From Amyelois transitella (taxonomy: Eukaryota; Arthropoda; Insecta; Lepidoptera; Pyralidae): a stretch of 64,000 bases of DNA. The position numbers and the translations under genes were made by a program. Below are positions 20,701 to 35,700 of the stretch, piece after piece; within the stretch, counting starts at the first letter, position 1, and each line of letters begins with the position of its first letter. The notes beneath the pieces were generated by a model that worked only from the letters and a program-made list of their open reading frames with translations, had not been told where the DNA came from and did no database searches. The stretch covers positions 1,178,001 to 1,242,000 of the forward strand of contig NC_083513.1 of the NCBI RefSeq assembly GCF_032362555.1, written 5' to 3'.

Positions 20701-23700
20701 GCTGTGCCCGCGACTTCATCCACGTGGAAAAGTTCTTTCGGGCATCATTGAAGCCCTCAAGGATGAATAATTTTCCCCGTTTTTTTTCTTCAAATTTTCC
20801 ATTATTGCTTCACTTCTTATAGTTGCAGCGTGATGTTAAATAGCCTAAAGCCTTCCTCGATAAATGGTCTATTCAACACAAGAAGTATTTTTCAATTCGA
20901 ACCAGTAGTTCCTGAGATTAACGCGTTCAAACAAACTAACTAACTCTTCAGCTTTATAATATTAGTATAGATATATAGAAGAAATAATTTATTATGTGGT
21001 GATCTAGTGCCAACACTATACGTCAAAGACACCTATATTGCATATCACCCTGTATAATGCTTCTACATATATAATCTTTTCTGTAAATAAATTAAAGATA
21101 ACCAAAGCTTATATGTTTGTTAGGATTTGACTAAACAATATTATTCTAATTGAAATTCAATATATTTCATTAAAATTATAATCGCCCTATGAAAATATAA
21201 TCAAATTTACTGTAAAAGTACAGTTCACGACTAAATTGTTTGTAGAAATAAGAGTCACTTTTTCTATCTTACATGCATAAAATCACACCTTTTTTCCGGA
21301 GAGAGGCAGAGACTACATCTCTCCACTTACCACGATCTCCACATACTTCTTTCGCTTCATTCACATTCATAGTTTCTATGTTAAGTTGCTAGAATTGATA
21401 AAATCATTTCAGCCTCCTTGCACAAGCCTCATTTGCATCCCGTTTTTATATCATAAAAATAAACGATGTATGTATGAATCTCCAAGAAGATTTAATATGT
21501 ACTTATACATACATCACGTCTTTATCCCTTGCGGGGTAGACAGAGCCAACAGTCTTGAAGAGACTGTTAGGCACGTTCAGGTGTTCGGCTTAATGTTACT
21601 CGTATTATTGAGATTCAAATAGTGACAGGTCGCTAGCCCATCGCCTGAAAGGAGAATCTCAAGTAGTGAGATCTCATCACAGAAACCTCATCAAAGATGA
21701 TGTGGTTTCTTGGGTGATTGTTGGGAATATTGAGTAAAACAAATGTGCAAAAACTGTAATGTGACTGTTCAAATGTTAATGAAAACCACATTGACAACGT
21801 CATTACGTTTGACGTTTTGTATTATAAAAAAAGTAAGTTTAATAGGCAACAAGTTGATCAGCCTTTATTTATTTATTTCTGTTTCCATCATATAAGATTT
21901 ATATTGAAGCTGTTGCGTGTTGTGCAAATTAAATACTAACTAACAATATTTATATTTTCAATGCAGATTTTTCACTTGACTGTACGTCATAAACATGCGT
22001 GGAAAAAAATAATAAACATGGCCGAGGTGGGGCGTGATTATATGTTTGTGAATATATATTACAAAGAAGGATTCGAAATTTTCTAGACTCCCTTCAAACT
22101 CTCCTGCATTTTTAACTCTAAATACATACATACATATGATCACGTCTTTATCCCTTACGGGGTAGACAGATCCAACAGTCTTGAAAAGACTGATAGGCCA
22201 CGTTCAGCTGTTTGGCTTAATGATAGAATTGAGATTCAAATAGTGACGGGTTGCTAGCCCATCGCCTAAAAGGAGAATCCCAAGTTTATAAGCCTATCCC
22301 TTAGTCGCCTTTTACGACATCCATGGGAACGAGATGGAGTGGTCCTATTCCTTTTTTTATTGGTGCCGGGAACCAGACGGCAATTTTTTTTTTTTTTATT
22401 CTATTGATCTGATTTTTAACTCTATTGTACAATAAATAACTAGAATTCTGTATTACCTACTTACTTATGTTGACAGTGAATTGTATATATTTAGCAACTA
22501 TTGTTATCTGCCCGACGGGCCCAAATATTTCGGAATGTCATCTCTTGTGTAGCCGCTCCCGGCCGTATCATGTGAAGCGTGAGAATAAAATTTGTGAACC
22601 GAAATGACCCTTTTGATTGGACCAAATCTGTGACATTAACTTAAAAAATATGTATGTACTTAGTAATTTCTATCAAGACTTCCAACTAAACGTCGCCTTT
22701 CAGCCTTAAATAAATAAATTAGAATAGATTTATTTTCAAAATTGCTTTCAAGGTATCACTCATTGACGTCACATCACTTAAATCTAATTATAACTATTAC
22801 CGCTTCCAAAGCGCATGTGTAGAAGAAACGGCGGAACAAACTACACTGGAAAAAGAATCTCTGCATGTCAATTCTGCTATTTTATTTTAATCCGAAACGG
22901 ATCTGAAACGCATTGATGACAACTTTTGGTATTCTACTAACAATTTGTCAAAACGAAGCCGTAACGCATTGGTTACGCAGCCGAAACGGTTCGGTTGTCG
23001 TATTCTGCTAAAGGACACGTAACCTTCCGTTTGCCGTTCGGCTATTATTTCGTATTCTGATAAGTTTTTGACAGTTGGTCCGGCCGAAACGCAACGGTTC
23101 TGCATTGGTTGAATTGTCCAAAGTTACGGTTTTGCATCGGCAGCAAATAACCTACCGCTTCCGTTTCATTTGCGTTTCAGCTATCAACGTAAAGTTACTG
23201 GAATACCGTTTGACAATATAAACGCAACTGTAACCAAGCTGAAACGCATCCGAACTGTTTTGGTTAACAAATAGCAGAATTGGCCTGCAGGTTTATAAGC
23301 CTATCCCTTAGTCGCCTTTTACGACATCCATGGGAACGAGATGGAGTGGTCCTATTCTTTTTTGTTATTGGTGCCGGGGACCCACACCTACGCTGTCAAG
23401 GTCGTAAAACACCATTGTATGTAGTTCTAATTAAAACGCAACGTTAAATATTTCTTAATGTTTACTATTGATAACAATGAATTGATTAAATAAATGAGCT
23501 AGTAATTATATCATACGATGATACGGTAAAATAAATACATAATAATAACAGCTTCTCTGTACATAAAGAGACATTTCTTATCGTGAAAAATATTGCAGGG
23601 AATATTTAATTGACTGTGAATGTGTGAATTAACTTTTAATCAAGAATTTTAGTACGGGAAATTACGTACATATACCTACTCACGTCTATATACCTTGCGG

Positions 23701-26700
23701 GGTAGACAGGACCAACAGTATTGAATATACTGAAAGGTCTCGTTCAGCAGTGTTTTGTTCAATAAAGTTTGCGGAATATAATATAATTTTAATGAACATA
23801 CCTACATACATACATATGGTCACGTCTATATCCCTTGCGGGCTAGACAGAGCAGCAGGTTGCTAGCCCATCGCCTAAAAAAAGGATCCCAAGTTTGTAAG
23901 CCTATCCCTTAGTCGCCTTTCACGACATCCATGGGAAAGAGATGTAGTGGTCCTATTCTTTTTTTCATTGGTGCCGGGAACCACACGGCAATTTTAATGA
24001 AACCTGTCTTATTGACGGCCTCTGTGGCGCAGCGGTAGTACGCTTGTCTGTGTCACCGGAGGTCCCGGGTTCGAATCCCGGCCAGGGCATAATGAGAAAC
24101 GAACTTTTTCTGATTGGCCTGGGTCTTGGATGTTTATCTTTATATAAGTATTTATTTATTATAAAATATAGTATCGTTGAATTAGTATCTCGTAACACAA
24201 GTTTCGAACTTACTTCGAGGCTAACTCAATCTGTGTAATTTGTCCCGTATATATTTATTTATTTATTTATTACCATTTTGATATCCAAATTGCAATAAAA
24301 TGTTTAAGGAAGCTTTCTCCTTATGATCTCCAAAGAGGTCAAGTCCGTCGTCGACCTCAAATAAAACAAATAAAAGAATATAAACTGCAGGACGAATGGA
24401 TATATCGTCCTTAGCCCTTACGAACGTCCATTAATTCTCACGCAAATATGACAAGGGCATCTTCTTTATTTTTAACCACCGACGGAAAAAGGAACGTGTT
24501 ATAAGTTTGATGTGTCTGTCTGTCTGATGAAGCGATAAAAAAAGGAATCGTCATTCTTATCAGAGTCTATGATATTCCCGGTTACACATTTAGCTGTATC
24601 ACTTCCGAACCCAGGGTCCTCTACCTAACCTAGATAAATTGGATGCAATAACTTTCTTTTTATTCAGACTTAGAAAGCCTAGACTAAAATCAAGCTCATC
24701 TTCCATAGAAAGGCACACGCGACGCCATTTATATCGCGCGAAAAACAAGCTTTTTTCCGCTTTGATCACCCACCATCACTCAGGTGAACAAATTCCACAT
24801 TTTTGTGATCTGAAATCACCTGGCTTACCTGGCTTATCACCATGGTGATCAAAATCAACAAGTGTTGACTACACATGTTTTGTTTCCGCTGTAATCACCA
24901 GGGAGATCCAAATTCATAAGATTAAAACTATAATGATTTGTTCCGTTCTCCATAATAAAAAAGCAAAACAGCGTTAGTTTTTCGCGCGAGGACTGCATAT
25001 GTTAACTGTTATTAGAAGGGAAATAGAATTTCATCGTAACATGTTAGTGAGCATTATGTACATACAGAACAAACGGATAATCCGATAGTAACGTGTGAAA
25101 TATATGAAACCATTAAAGTGTTACTACGTCATTAGGAATACACGTGGCTGAACGTAGATCAATCCTAAGAAAAAAATTTTAAAAACGTATAAACTACTGC
25201 TTACTCGTAGTTAGAATTTAAAGCATCATGTTTTTGCTGTAACATTTTATAAATAAATAGAAAATTACTTTAAAAAAGACACTACTTTATTTCTATAGAT
25301 AGATCAAATTCAGAATTAAAAAGCATCATACCTCGTAAATGAACTGTTGTTCATCCGTGCGTCAATTTTCTATGCGATCCTCTTATTGTCATGTGGGCTG
25401 GAGGAGATCCCACTTAGGGATAAGCCCGCCTTTGTACTGTACTACTGTTTTATATTTGTAATGTACCCCTTTAGTGAACAATAAAGCATTTACTTACTTA
25501 ATAAGAAGAAGAACAGAAGAATAAGGTAACTGGCAACTGAGAAAAAGAAAAAAGAATGTTTTCGTAACAATTATATACATACTATTAATTACATTACATA
25601 CTATTAATTGTTACGAAAACATACTGTATATCCCTTGAGGGATAAACAGAGCCAATATATATATCTTAATTGAAATTCAAATAGTGACAGGTTGCTAGCC
25701 CATCGCCTAAAGAAGAATCCCAAGTTTGTAAGCCTATCCCTAAGTCGCCTTTGTTTTGTATTTTACAGAAAAATAAAACATAATACGAGTAAGTATTCAT
25801 CACTCTTCTAAAGCATTTACGTTTCTGACACGTATCAAATTTACACGTCACGTACACGCCTGCCAATTTCCCGCGAGATCAGATTTAAGGCCCTGTCATG
25901 GTAAATTGATGTAGGTGCGTTTAGCCGTAAAAAATGGAATTGCCATTTTAGAAGATTGTAAAGTGTACAGTAATGTAAAAGATCAAATAAAAATAGATTT
26001 ATTTACTAATTCAAATTTTTTTTTATTAGTTTTATTTATTGATTTATATATTTATGTACGTCAAGGAAAAAATAAGAATAGAAGTTTTATTCATTATAAT
26101 GGAACATTTCAAACATCACTTAATAATTGTTATATATTTTAGTTTCACAACTTCTTTTGACGTCAAATAAATTACTTGAAACTAAGTTTACTGCCAAGGC
26201 GTCAGTGCAGAAGAACCGGTAACAAACTGCATTGCAACATTTTCTTAAATAACGTCAATTTCACAATTATCCGTAGTAGATACGGTTTTCGTTTATTTTC
26301 CGTAGTTTACCTAGCTCTCGATTTAAAATACTGACAGATTGCTAGCTTAAAAAAGAAATACCAAGTTTTTAAAATTCCCTTAACTAACATTTCACACATA
26401 ATTAAATCATGCCTCTTTCCCAGCTTCATCATCACGCTTCTTTCTTAGATGGGTAGGCAAAGACTTCATCCTCCCGTCATGAAATCTTCATACTTATTTA
26501 CTGCTCCAACAACGTTTTCATCAATATCATCAGTTTAGGGTACTCTTGACCTGACCTATCGCCGAAACGTCCCCGATTTGTTCAAGGTCAACTGGGCCTT
26601 CCCCTCCCAACGGTCCCATTTAAGCTCACCTTGTATATTCGCATTGTTATCAGCTTTCATTGCAATTTTCAACACTTTAAAAAAAAACCGGTCAAGTTCG

Positions 26701-29700
26701 AGTTGGACTCGCGAAACGAGTACAAACTTATTAGGTAACATTTTTTAGATAAGTAATTCATTTCTGTTATTTTAATAGATCTATAACATGTTTACATAAA
26801 ACCTTTAGCGTGATTGTGAATGAAGATGTAGTTACAGGAATAGAAAAGGGTATGTTAAGATGGTTTGGTTATGTGGAGAGGATGAATGAAAGCAGGTTGA
26901 CTAAGCAGATATACAAGAAAAGTGTGGGGGGAAAGGTCGGAGTGGGAAGTCCTAGACAAACGTATCTTGATCAAATTAAGGACGTCCTGGCAAAGGGTCA
27001 GGTCAAGAGTATCCGAAAACGCCAAGCTTTCATGAAGAGAGTTATGAATGTGGATAAAGCGAAGGAAGTATGCAGAGATCGTGGTAAATGGAAAGATGTA
27101 GTCTCTGCCTACCCCTCCGGGAAAGAGGCGTGATTTTATGTATGTATGTATATTTGTCTTTATTCTATACACGTAGAGAGAGCCGGTAGCCCAAAAAAGG
27201 CAAGACTGACAAGGTAAATTAATGAAAATTTAATTAAAAATTTAAAAAAAAAACCGTCGAAATAAATTTGGGAATCCTGAAGTGATGTAATCTAAGTAAG
27301 TTAAGTATGTATGAAGTAATTTTAAGAAACAAGTAGCGTTGCTATATGCAGCTTTAAGGTTCTATTTTTAATTAAATTGTAAGGTTTGAAGGAAATTTAT
27401 AAGAATACATACATACATACATATAATCACGTCTATATCCCTTGCGGGGTAGACAGAGCCATCAGTCTTGTAAAGACTAATAGGCCACGTTCAGCTGTTT
27501 GGCTTTAAGATAGAATTGAGATTCAAATAGTGACAGGTTGCTAGCCCATCGCCTAAAAGAATAATTTATATAAAACCAATTTATAAGCCTTTTCATGAAA
27601 AGTAATTTCATCATATTCAATGTCAATACTTACCGAAATTATCAACGTGTGCACATCAATAAATCTCAGTTATCATCCAAACATTGAGGTAAGTATTTAC
27701 TCCAGAACGTTCAAGTTGTCTAGTGACAGGCTAAATTTATAACCGTGACTCTGTATAATTCCGAAATGGTATAAACAGTATAAATTCCAACGGTTTCCCC
27801 CGCGTAAAACGGAAAATTCCGCTATATCGAATCACAGGGTATCTATAAAAATATATAAATAGGACACTGACTGACTTTTTGACTGTCATATCAACGCACA
27901 GCCAAAAACACCGGATCTACATACGTACATACATATAATCACATAAATATCACCTGAGGGGTAGACAGAGCCAGCAGTCTTGAAAGACTGACAGGCGACG
28001 TTCAGCTGTTTGGCTTTAAGATAGAATTGAGATTCAAATAGTGACATGTTGCTGGCCCATTGCCTATAAGAAGAATCCCAAGCATTTATAAGCTTAGCCC
28101 TTGATCGCCTTTTCTTAATTTCTATTTAAAAGTCATACAAAGAGACTGAAAAACCAGCGTTCTAGCAGTAACCCGCTGGTTTTCAGTCGCTCGGTGTCCA
28201 CGGATCATTGTAACATGATTCAGAACGTCTGAGACAACATAAAGGTACGTTACGTGCGCGTTTAATACCTGTATCTACACTAATATTATATAGCTGAAGA
28301 GTTTGTTTGTTTGAACGCGCGAAAAATTCTTTTTGCGTTGAATAGACCATTTATCTAGGAAGGCTTTAGGCTATATAACATAACGTTGCAACTATAAGGA
28401 GCAAAGAAATAATAGAATATGTGAAAAAAACGGGGAAAATTATTCTTCCTTGAGGGCTTCAATGATGCCAAAAATAACTATTCCACGCCACGGCATTATT
28501 AAAATTTGCAAACCATGCAACAAACAACAGCTACAAACAAAATGCAAACTTCAACCCGTCTCTGCAAAGCTCGGCAGATTGCCTGTTTATTTATGTAGAG
28601 CTTACAAAAGCTCACGGGAGCTTGTGGGAAGCCGAATCGATATCACTGAAAACGTTATGACGTTCTATTCATTTTAAAACACACACATATCACGTCTAGC
28701 CATCTTACGGTACAGACAGAGGCATTAATCACTAAAATAATTAAAAAATTGAGCGATAATGGAGTTAAGAATGACATTGGCAGTGTTTTTTAATTTTATA
28801 TTATATTAGAAATAAAGGTAAGGTTATATTGCCATGTGGTTCCCGGTACTATAATAGAATAGGACCACTCCACCTCTTACAATGGAATGGCTAATGAACT
28901 TAAAAAAGGTACCTTAATAAATTCACAATAGTTTTAATTAAAAACAAACCTGTTTCAAAATTGTATATTCATAGTGTAGTGTGTTCAAACTTTATCATTC
29001 GTTGAATTAAAAGTTTCGCAATTTAACTCTGCAATGTACTGTGAATATTTGAGTAAAATTGAAATTGTTTCTAAGGTTTTTGTTCTGACTGGCCCGTATA
29101 TAAAAGACTAGTTTTTCCGCGGAACTTTGCCCCCGTGGGAATTTTCAGAAAAATACACGCATTTTTTATAATCACAAATTACATACATATAATCACGTCT
29201 ATATCCCATGCGGGGTAGACAGGACCAACAGTCTTCAAAAGACTGAAAGGCCACGTTCAGCTGTATGGCCTAGTGAAAGAATTGAGATTCAAATAGTGAC
29301 AGGTTGCTAGCCCATCGCCTAAAAGAAGTATCTCAAATTTATAAGCCTATCTCTTAGTCTCCTTTTACAACATCCATGGGATCGAGATGGAGTGGTCCTA
29401 TTCTTTTTTAGTGGTGCCGAGAACAATACAATACGATATTTAATATCATTTTTTAATTGTTTCAGGTCTAAGTCACCAAGCTGAATGGTCTTACGATTGT
29501 AAGTATAATTTTATCAACACGTCCCTCTTACCAGGAGGGGCAGGCAGAGTCTACATATTTCCACTTGGCCCGATTCCTGCATACTTCTTTCATAATTTTT
29601 TGCCATTAGCTGAAATTAGTCTAGCCTGAAAGCATTTGGATGAATGACAAGCACTTCGCGAGAGCTTTAATTAAATTTGGAGGGAAAAGTTTTATTTGTC

Positions 29701-32700
29701 ATTATATAATTTAATCTGTAGCATCCTCATTTCTTCTTTTTCTCATGTTTGAGGGTTCTTGTCTGTGGAATTAAGTGGAGAGAGCTTTTTTATCGAAGAT
29801 ATTAATTAACATTTATTTGATTTACTCATTATGCAGCCTCATAAATTTAAACCTCAACTAGAAAACAATTGACCAAAAGATCAGGCATTCAAAATATGTA
29901 TATATAATGATAAAAACAATGGTTTCTCAATTGCCGTGTGTTTCTCAGCATTATAGAATCCACGACGCGAACATTGCACGACTGTTTTCCTAAGGAGCAT
30001 GCCTCTTTCCGGAAAGAGCATTTTCTCTTTCCCGTGGATGTCGTAAAAGGCGACTAAAGGGAAAAACAATTTTATCTAATTTCACACCTTGAATCACATT
30101 TCAATTTTATTTAATTTCACACATTCACTCGGTAAAACTCGGATAACAGGAGTAACAAAGAAGAATTTTAGGCGAATAATAGCAATCGATTTTGTCCCGA
30201 AAAACTTTACCGCTCGAATCCTCTGAGATTCCTCCTTGAATTACTTTAGGGGATGACGCCTCCATTAACCCAGATGTAATGGAAAGGGGTCATCATGAAT
30301 TTCAGAATTAAGAGTAATAACATTAAGGAGTAGTTTTGTTAAGAGAATGCCTTTACAAGTTTTAGAACAAATTAAGTTAAGTTTTGAGTCTCTGCCAATG
30401 CTTCCGTGAAGTAGACATGATGAAATGTTTGTGGTATGTATTATGGAAGATACTAATTGATGCCTACGATTTCGTTCGCGTGACTGAACGATTTTTGTTA
30501 AGGTGTAATTTCTATATTTATTATAGCCTAGCTAAAGATGCTTCAGTTTTCAAAATTATTTATAAGTAGCCTATGCGTTGCCTAGGATTAAAAGCTATAT
30601 TACAAAAAAGGTTTCATTCAAATCTGTGCAGTATCGTGCAGTTCTGAAGATAAGTGGGTACCTACAAACAAGCAAAGTTTTTTATTTTTACTCCACTACT
30701 GTTTTGTTTTTTGTTTTCATGTAAATAAATTTATAAATATTTATATTGTTTTATTATATATGTTATTTACAATTTGATTGAATTCCATCATTATCAAGCC
30801 ATACAGCTGAACGTGGCATTTCAGTCTTATCAAGTCTTTTCAAATTCAAAATATTTTTTCATTATTACGGGTAATTTCGAAAATTAGATACCTACTATTG
30901 TGATATCATTTGGTTTGACAACAATGCTTGACGACGAATAAGTTACATAAAACTATATAAATAATACTAATTAAATCTTATACAGTTCCTTATAAATGAT
31001 TCACTGACTTTGCTAAGGCAATGTACGCTAAAAAGCTTTGTAACGATATGACTAATTTATGTTTATTACTTTAATTTATATCATTGTAGCACTCTCTTTT
31101 TCCAAAAAAGGGACATTTATCCTATTGTCTCTGTCTACCCCGCAAGGAATACAGACGTTTATTAAATTAAATATGTATTGATTGATTAAAACGATTAAAG
31201 GATGCAATCAACAAAAAATATCCTCAAGGTATATAGTTCTACATACGCTATTTAGAACTAGACACGAGTAGGTAGGAACCATTAGATCTGGTCCAAGATA
31301 AATCACAAACGGAATTGGTCACTTTGTGTGATGCAATGATACAGGATGTCCTATCTGTGCGGCTATCAGCTATCCCCCTCTCCAGCTAAACAATAAAAGA
31401 GTAAGAAATAGATATTGTAGGTAATGAATTCTGAGAATTGCGAAGCTGTTGCTACGATTTTGCTTTGAATGTAAATCGTACTAATATTATTATAATTGCG
31501 AAAGTTTGTGAGTATGTCAGGATGTCAGTATGGATGTTTGTTACTCTTTCACGCAAAAACTACTGAACCGATTACTATGAAATTTATTATGTAGGTAGCT
31601 GTAGACCTAGATTAACATATAGGGTACTTTTTATCCCGGAGTTCCCGCGGGATTGATTTCACGCGGACGAAGTCGCGGGCGGCCTCTAGTATCACATACA
31701 TTGTAAAACCAATTAATCATACAATATTAATTCTATTCTTCTCCTTTCTAGTTTAAGACAGAGAAGTACAAAAAATATGCGTTTTATGTAATGAAACGTC
31801 AATTCTTTGTTTAATAATAATAGAGCCGTGTGGTTCCCGGCACCAGTACAAAAAAGAATAGGACCACTCCATCTCGTTCCCATGGATGTCGTAAAAGGCG
31901 ACTAAGGGATAGGCTTACAAACTTGGGATTCTATTTTTAGGCGATGGGCTAGCAACCTGTCCCTATGTGAATCTCAATTCTATCATTAAGCCAAATAGCT
32001 GAGCGTGGCCTATCAGTATTTTCCAGACTGTTGGCTCTGTCTACCCCGCAAGGGATATAGACGTGACCAAATGTATGTATGTATGTATAATAATAGATGG
32101 TAAACTAGTCAAGAATCCCAAACGGCATTAAATCCCCTCCTTTTGTACATTTTATTTTATAGAATTATAAAGTTTTAAATAAATAGATACTTAACTATCA
32201 TGACATAACAATTAGTATAATAATAATAATAATAATAATAATTTTATTAACCAACCAGAAAAACAGTAAATACTTAAAATTAAAGTACAGTAATCTGCAT
32301 CTGCGTCTGAACTAGGTAAAACCTGTATTTCAGACCTCAGAGCTCCTTCTTCTAATACAAAAACAAATTAAGTATGTGCTATATAAAATCTTAGAGTTAA
32401 AATCAAGTAAAATGGAAAAGATAATTTATATAATAAGTGGGAAGTGAACCTCTCTTTGTGTAGAATGTGTGTGATTGAGTGTGTGTGAGAGGATGTGTAT
32501 TAAATTTAGATTTAATATTTAATATTGATAATTTATATTGAGCTAGATTAAAATGTCTTCTGTATCGCGATAACTTAATTTCAGTAACCAGTTCGTCAAT
32601 ATATGTTTTAATGAGTACTTATTTAAGTCCTGCAAGGAGAGTTTTTTATTTATTTTGTTGTAAATTATAGGGCCAATAAACGAGAAGAAACCCCTACAGA

Positions 32701-35700
32701 AAGCATGCTTAAAAGGTTGTATTTGAAAAATTCTATACTTGCATCTTTTGGATTTATAGTTTGGGACAAAATTAGTTTGCGAGTGTTGTTTCATTAAAGT
32801 TTGGAAGATAAAAAGTTGTCTTACAGTCAAAACTTCACAATCCTCATATAGTTGTTTAGTGGAATGGCGTTTAGGTCTAAATGTGCATAACTTTAATATA
32901 GCCCTCTGAGCTCTCTCCAGATTTAAAAGAAGACTTTTTGCAGCTCCTCCCCATGTAGTTATACCATAAGTGAGAACTGACTGAACAAGTGCTAGATATA
33001 TTTGCTTCAAAAGTCGAGGCTCAGCTGAGTAACGAAGACTCCCAAAAACATATGCGAGTTTCCGAATTCTTGTACCGAGAAGATTAATATGTTCAGAAAA
33101 TTTAAGGTGCTCATCAACGATTATACCCAAATACCTTACATTATTTGATTTATCAAGTTGGGGACAGGAGCAATTAACAGATTTAGCGCAGTTATCATGA
33201 TGAGCCACAATATTAAGCTTTTGCACAGCATTAGTTACATCTCGCATGGTAAAAGTTAAGTATGTTGTCTTACTAGCATTAAGAGTTAAATAATTATTAC
33301 GCAGCCATTCCGAGACCCGATCAAACCCCAATTGAGCCAGTTTAAAAACAGATGACCATGTATCAGCAGAAAAGAGTAAGACTGTATCGTCTGCATAAGA
33401 GATAATTTTTCCTTTGAATTGTGCCAGTTCTAGAAGGTCATTTATATAGACCAGAAACAAGACAGGGCCCAAAATGTATTTATCTTTAAATTCTAATTCT
33501 CACTCAATCAACCCTTAATTATCTTCTTCCTCCTGGCTTTAGTCCAGGTTGCATCCTCACCACTGTGGAGAGGAGGTCGTGGTAAGCCTATGACAGCTTC
33601 AGTCTTTTCAAGACAGTTGACTCTGTCCACCCCGCAAGGGATATAGACGTGAATATATGTCTGTATACATAATAAAGTGCCGTGTGGTTCCCGGCACCAT
33701 AACAAAAAAGAATAGAACCACTCCATCTCTTTCCCACGGATGTCGTAAAAGGCGACTAAGGGATAGGCTTATAAACTTGAGATCCTCTTTTAGGCGATGG
33801 GCTAGCAACCTGTCACTATTTGAATCTCAATTCTATCACTAAGCCAAACAGCTGAGCGTGGCCAATCAGTCTTTTCAAGACTGGTGGCTCTGTCTACCCC
33901 GCTAGGGATATAGACGTGATCTCATATGTATGTATGTATACCTACATAATAAACCTAATTCGTTCCAAGATTGAATCAACTTTTTATTACAGTTGAAACC
34001 CTCTGGCCCGGAAAATGCACAACTGGCCAGCAACAGTCACCCATCAACATCATGACCAGGGATACGGTGCTCGACGTCAGCGGCACCCACATCCAGGGCC
34101 CTCTCGTCTTCAGAGGGTACTCCAATGTGAAGCTATCCGCACACAACAATGGTCACACTCGTGAGTTTAGTAATTATTTTTTGTCATCAACGCTTTCCTC
34201 TGTTTATTTTCTTGGTTAACCTGCTTTCATTCATCCTCTGGTCTTCAGAGCGTACTCCAATGTCAAGCTATCCGCACACAACAATGGTCACACTCGTGAG
34301 TTTAGTAATTTTTTTTTTGTCATCAACACTTGCCTCTGTTTATTTTCTTAGTTAACCTGCTTTCATTCATTCACACCACCTGACCAAACCATCTTAGCAT
34401 ACCCTTTTCTATTCCTGTTACTATATCTTCTTTCACATAAAGAGTGGGAAGGCCTAGACGAACGTACCTTGATCAAATTAAGAACGTCCTGGTAAAAGGT
34501 CAGGTCACGAGTACCAGAAACCTTGTTTGAATGAAAAGAGTTATGAATGTGGATGAACCGAAAGAAGTATGCAGAGATCATGGCAAGTGGTAAGATATAG
34601 TTTCTGTCTTATAAAAAGACAGAAAATATAATCACGTCTATATCCGTTATGGGGTAGAAAGAGCCAACAGTCTTGAAAAGACTAATAGGTTATGATCAGC
34701 GGTTGATAGAATCGACACTCAAATTGTGACAGTTTGCTAGACCACCGCAAAAAAGAAGAATCCCAAGTTCATATGCCCCTAGTCGCCTTTTACGACATCC
34801 ATGGGAAAGATATGAAGTGGTCCTTTTCTTTTTTCTATCTGTGCTGGGAATCACACGCCAGTTAAAGTACCAACAAATATATAATAATATATATATACGG
34901 GACAAATTACACAGATTGAGTTAGCCTCGAAGTAAGTTCGAGACTTGTGTTACGAGATACTAACTCAACGATACCATATTTTATAATAAATACTTATATT
35001 GACCCAGGTCAATCAGAAAAAGTTCTTTTCTCATCATGCCCTGACCGAGATTCGAACCCGGGACCTCCGGTGTCACAGACAAGCGTACTACCGCTGCGCC
35101 ACAGAGGCCGTAAATAATAAGTCGACATGTTCCACGACCTACTTTATAATAAGACAAACGGTTAAACCTTTGACAAAAACTTTTCGCGGAAAATTAGTAA
35201 TGCTTAATCCGTGAATCACGTTCGCTTTAGATTTAACCGGTGACCGTGCGATTAGCCTGCCCACGTCTCAGTTCCGTCAATTTTCGCGAAGTTACTTCCC
35301 ATGATTGGAGGGAAATAAACACATTTAACAGATATAGAAAGGTTCACCAGATAAGAATCTCGGAATATATTGAGAGAATTTTATGGTCTTCTGCGCTGCC
35401 TACAGCTGCAGTCAGGTCGATGGGGCGGCCGTAGTGGCCTGGGTCTTCACGATATTCCTTATGAAACCTTACATACATACATAAAATCACGCCTCTTTCC
35501 CGGAGGGGTATGCAGAGACTGCCTCTTTCCACATGCGTATATGTATATGTTCTCTTCCTCAGTCCGCTGGGACAACGTGGACGGGAACCCCCCACCAGTA
35601 CTCATGGGAGGCCCCCTCATTGGCAACTACACCTTCATGCAGTTCCACCTCCACTGGCTCTCCGAACATGCCATAGATGGAATCAAGTAAGTGAAGTCTA

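Larger units (their letters stand above)
17796..29465 (+). other. CA1 intron 1 (11.7 kb)
   Basis: A long first intron filled with repeats listed separately. Stretches without recognisable content are about 17990-18460, 18720-19540, 19640-20290, 20975-21275, 23400-23680 and 24280-25390. These are AT-rich with short uninformative frames. A short tandem duplication (TTATAAATTATTGTGAT twice) lies at about 17876-17955. Confidence 0.7.

Noticed and set aside
24639..24848. 69-codon frame as a small gene
   Set aside because: No start context, splice sites or recognisable motif; the neighbourhood is spacer DNA.
34235..34370. Duplicated piece of CA1 exon 3 as an alternative full exon
   Set aside because: It lacks the exon start, and the only nearby AG (after GTCTTC) gives a phase that does not join to exon 2 or exon 3.
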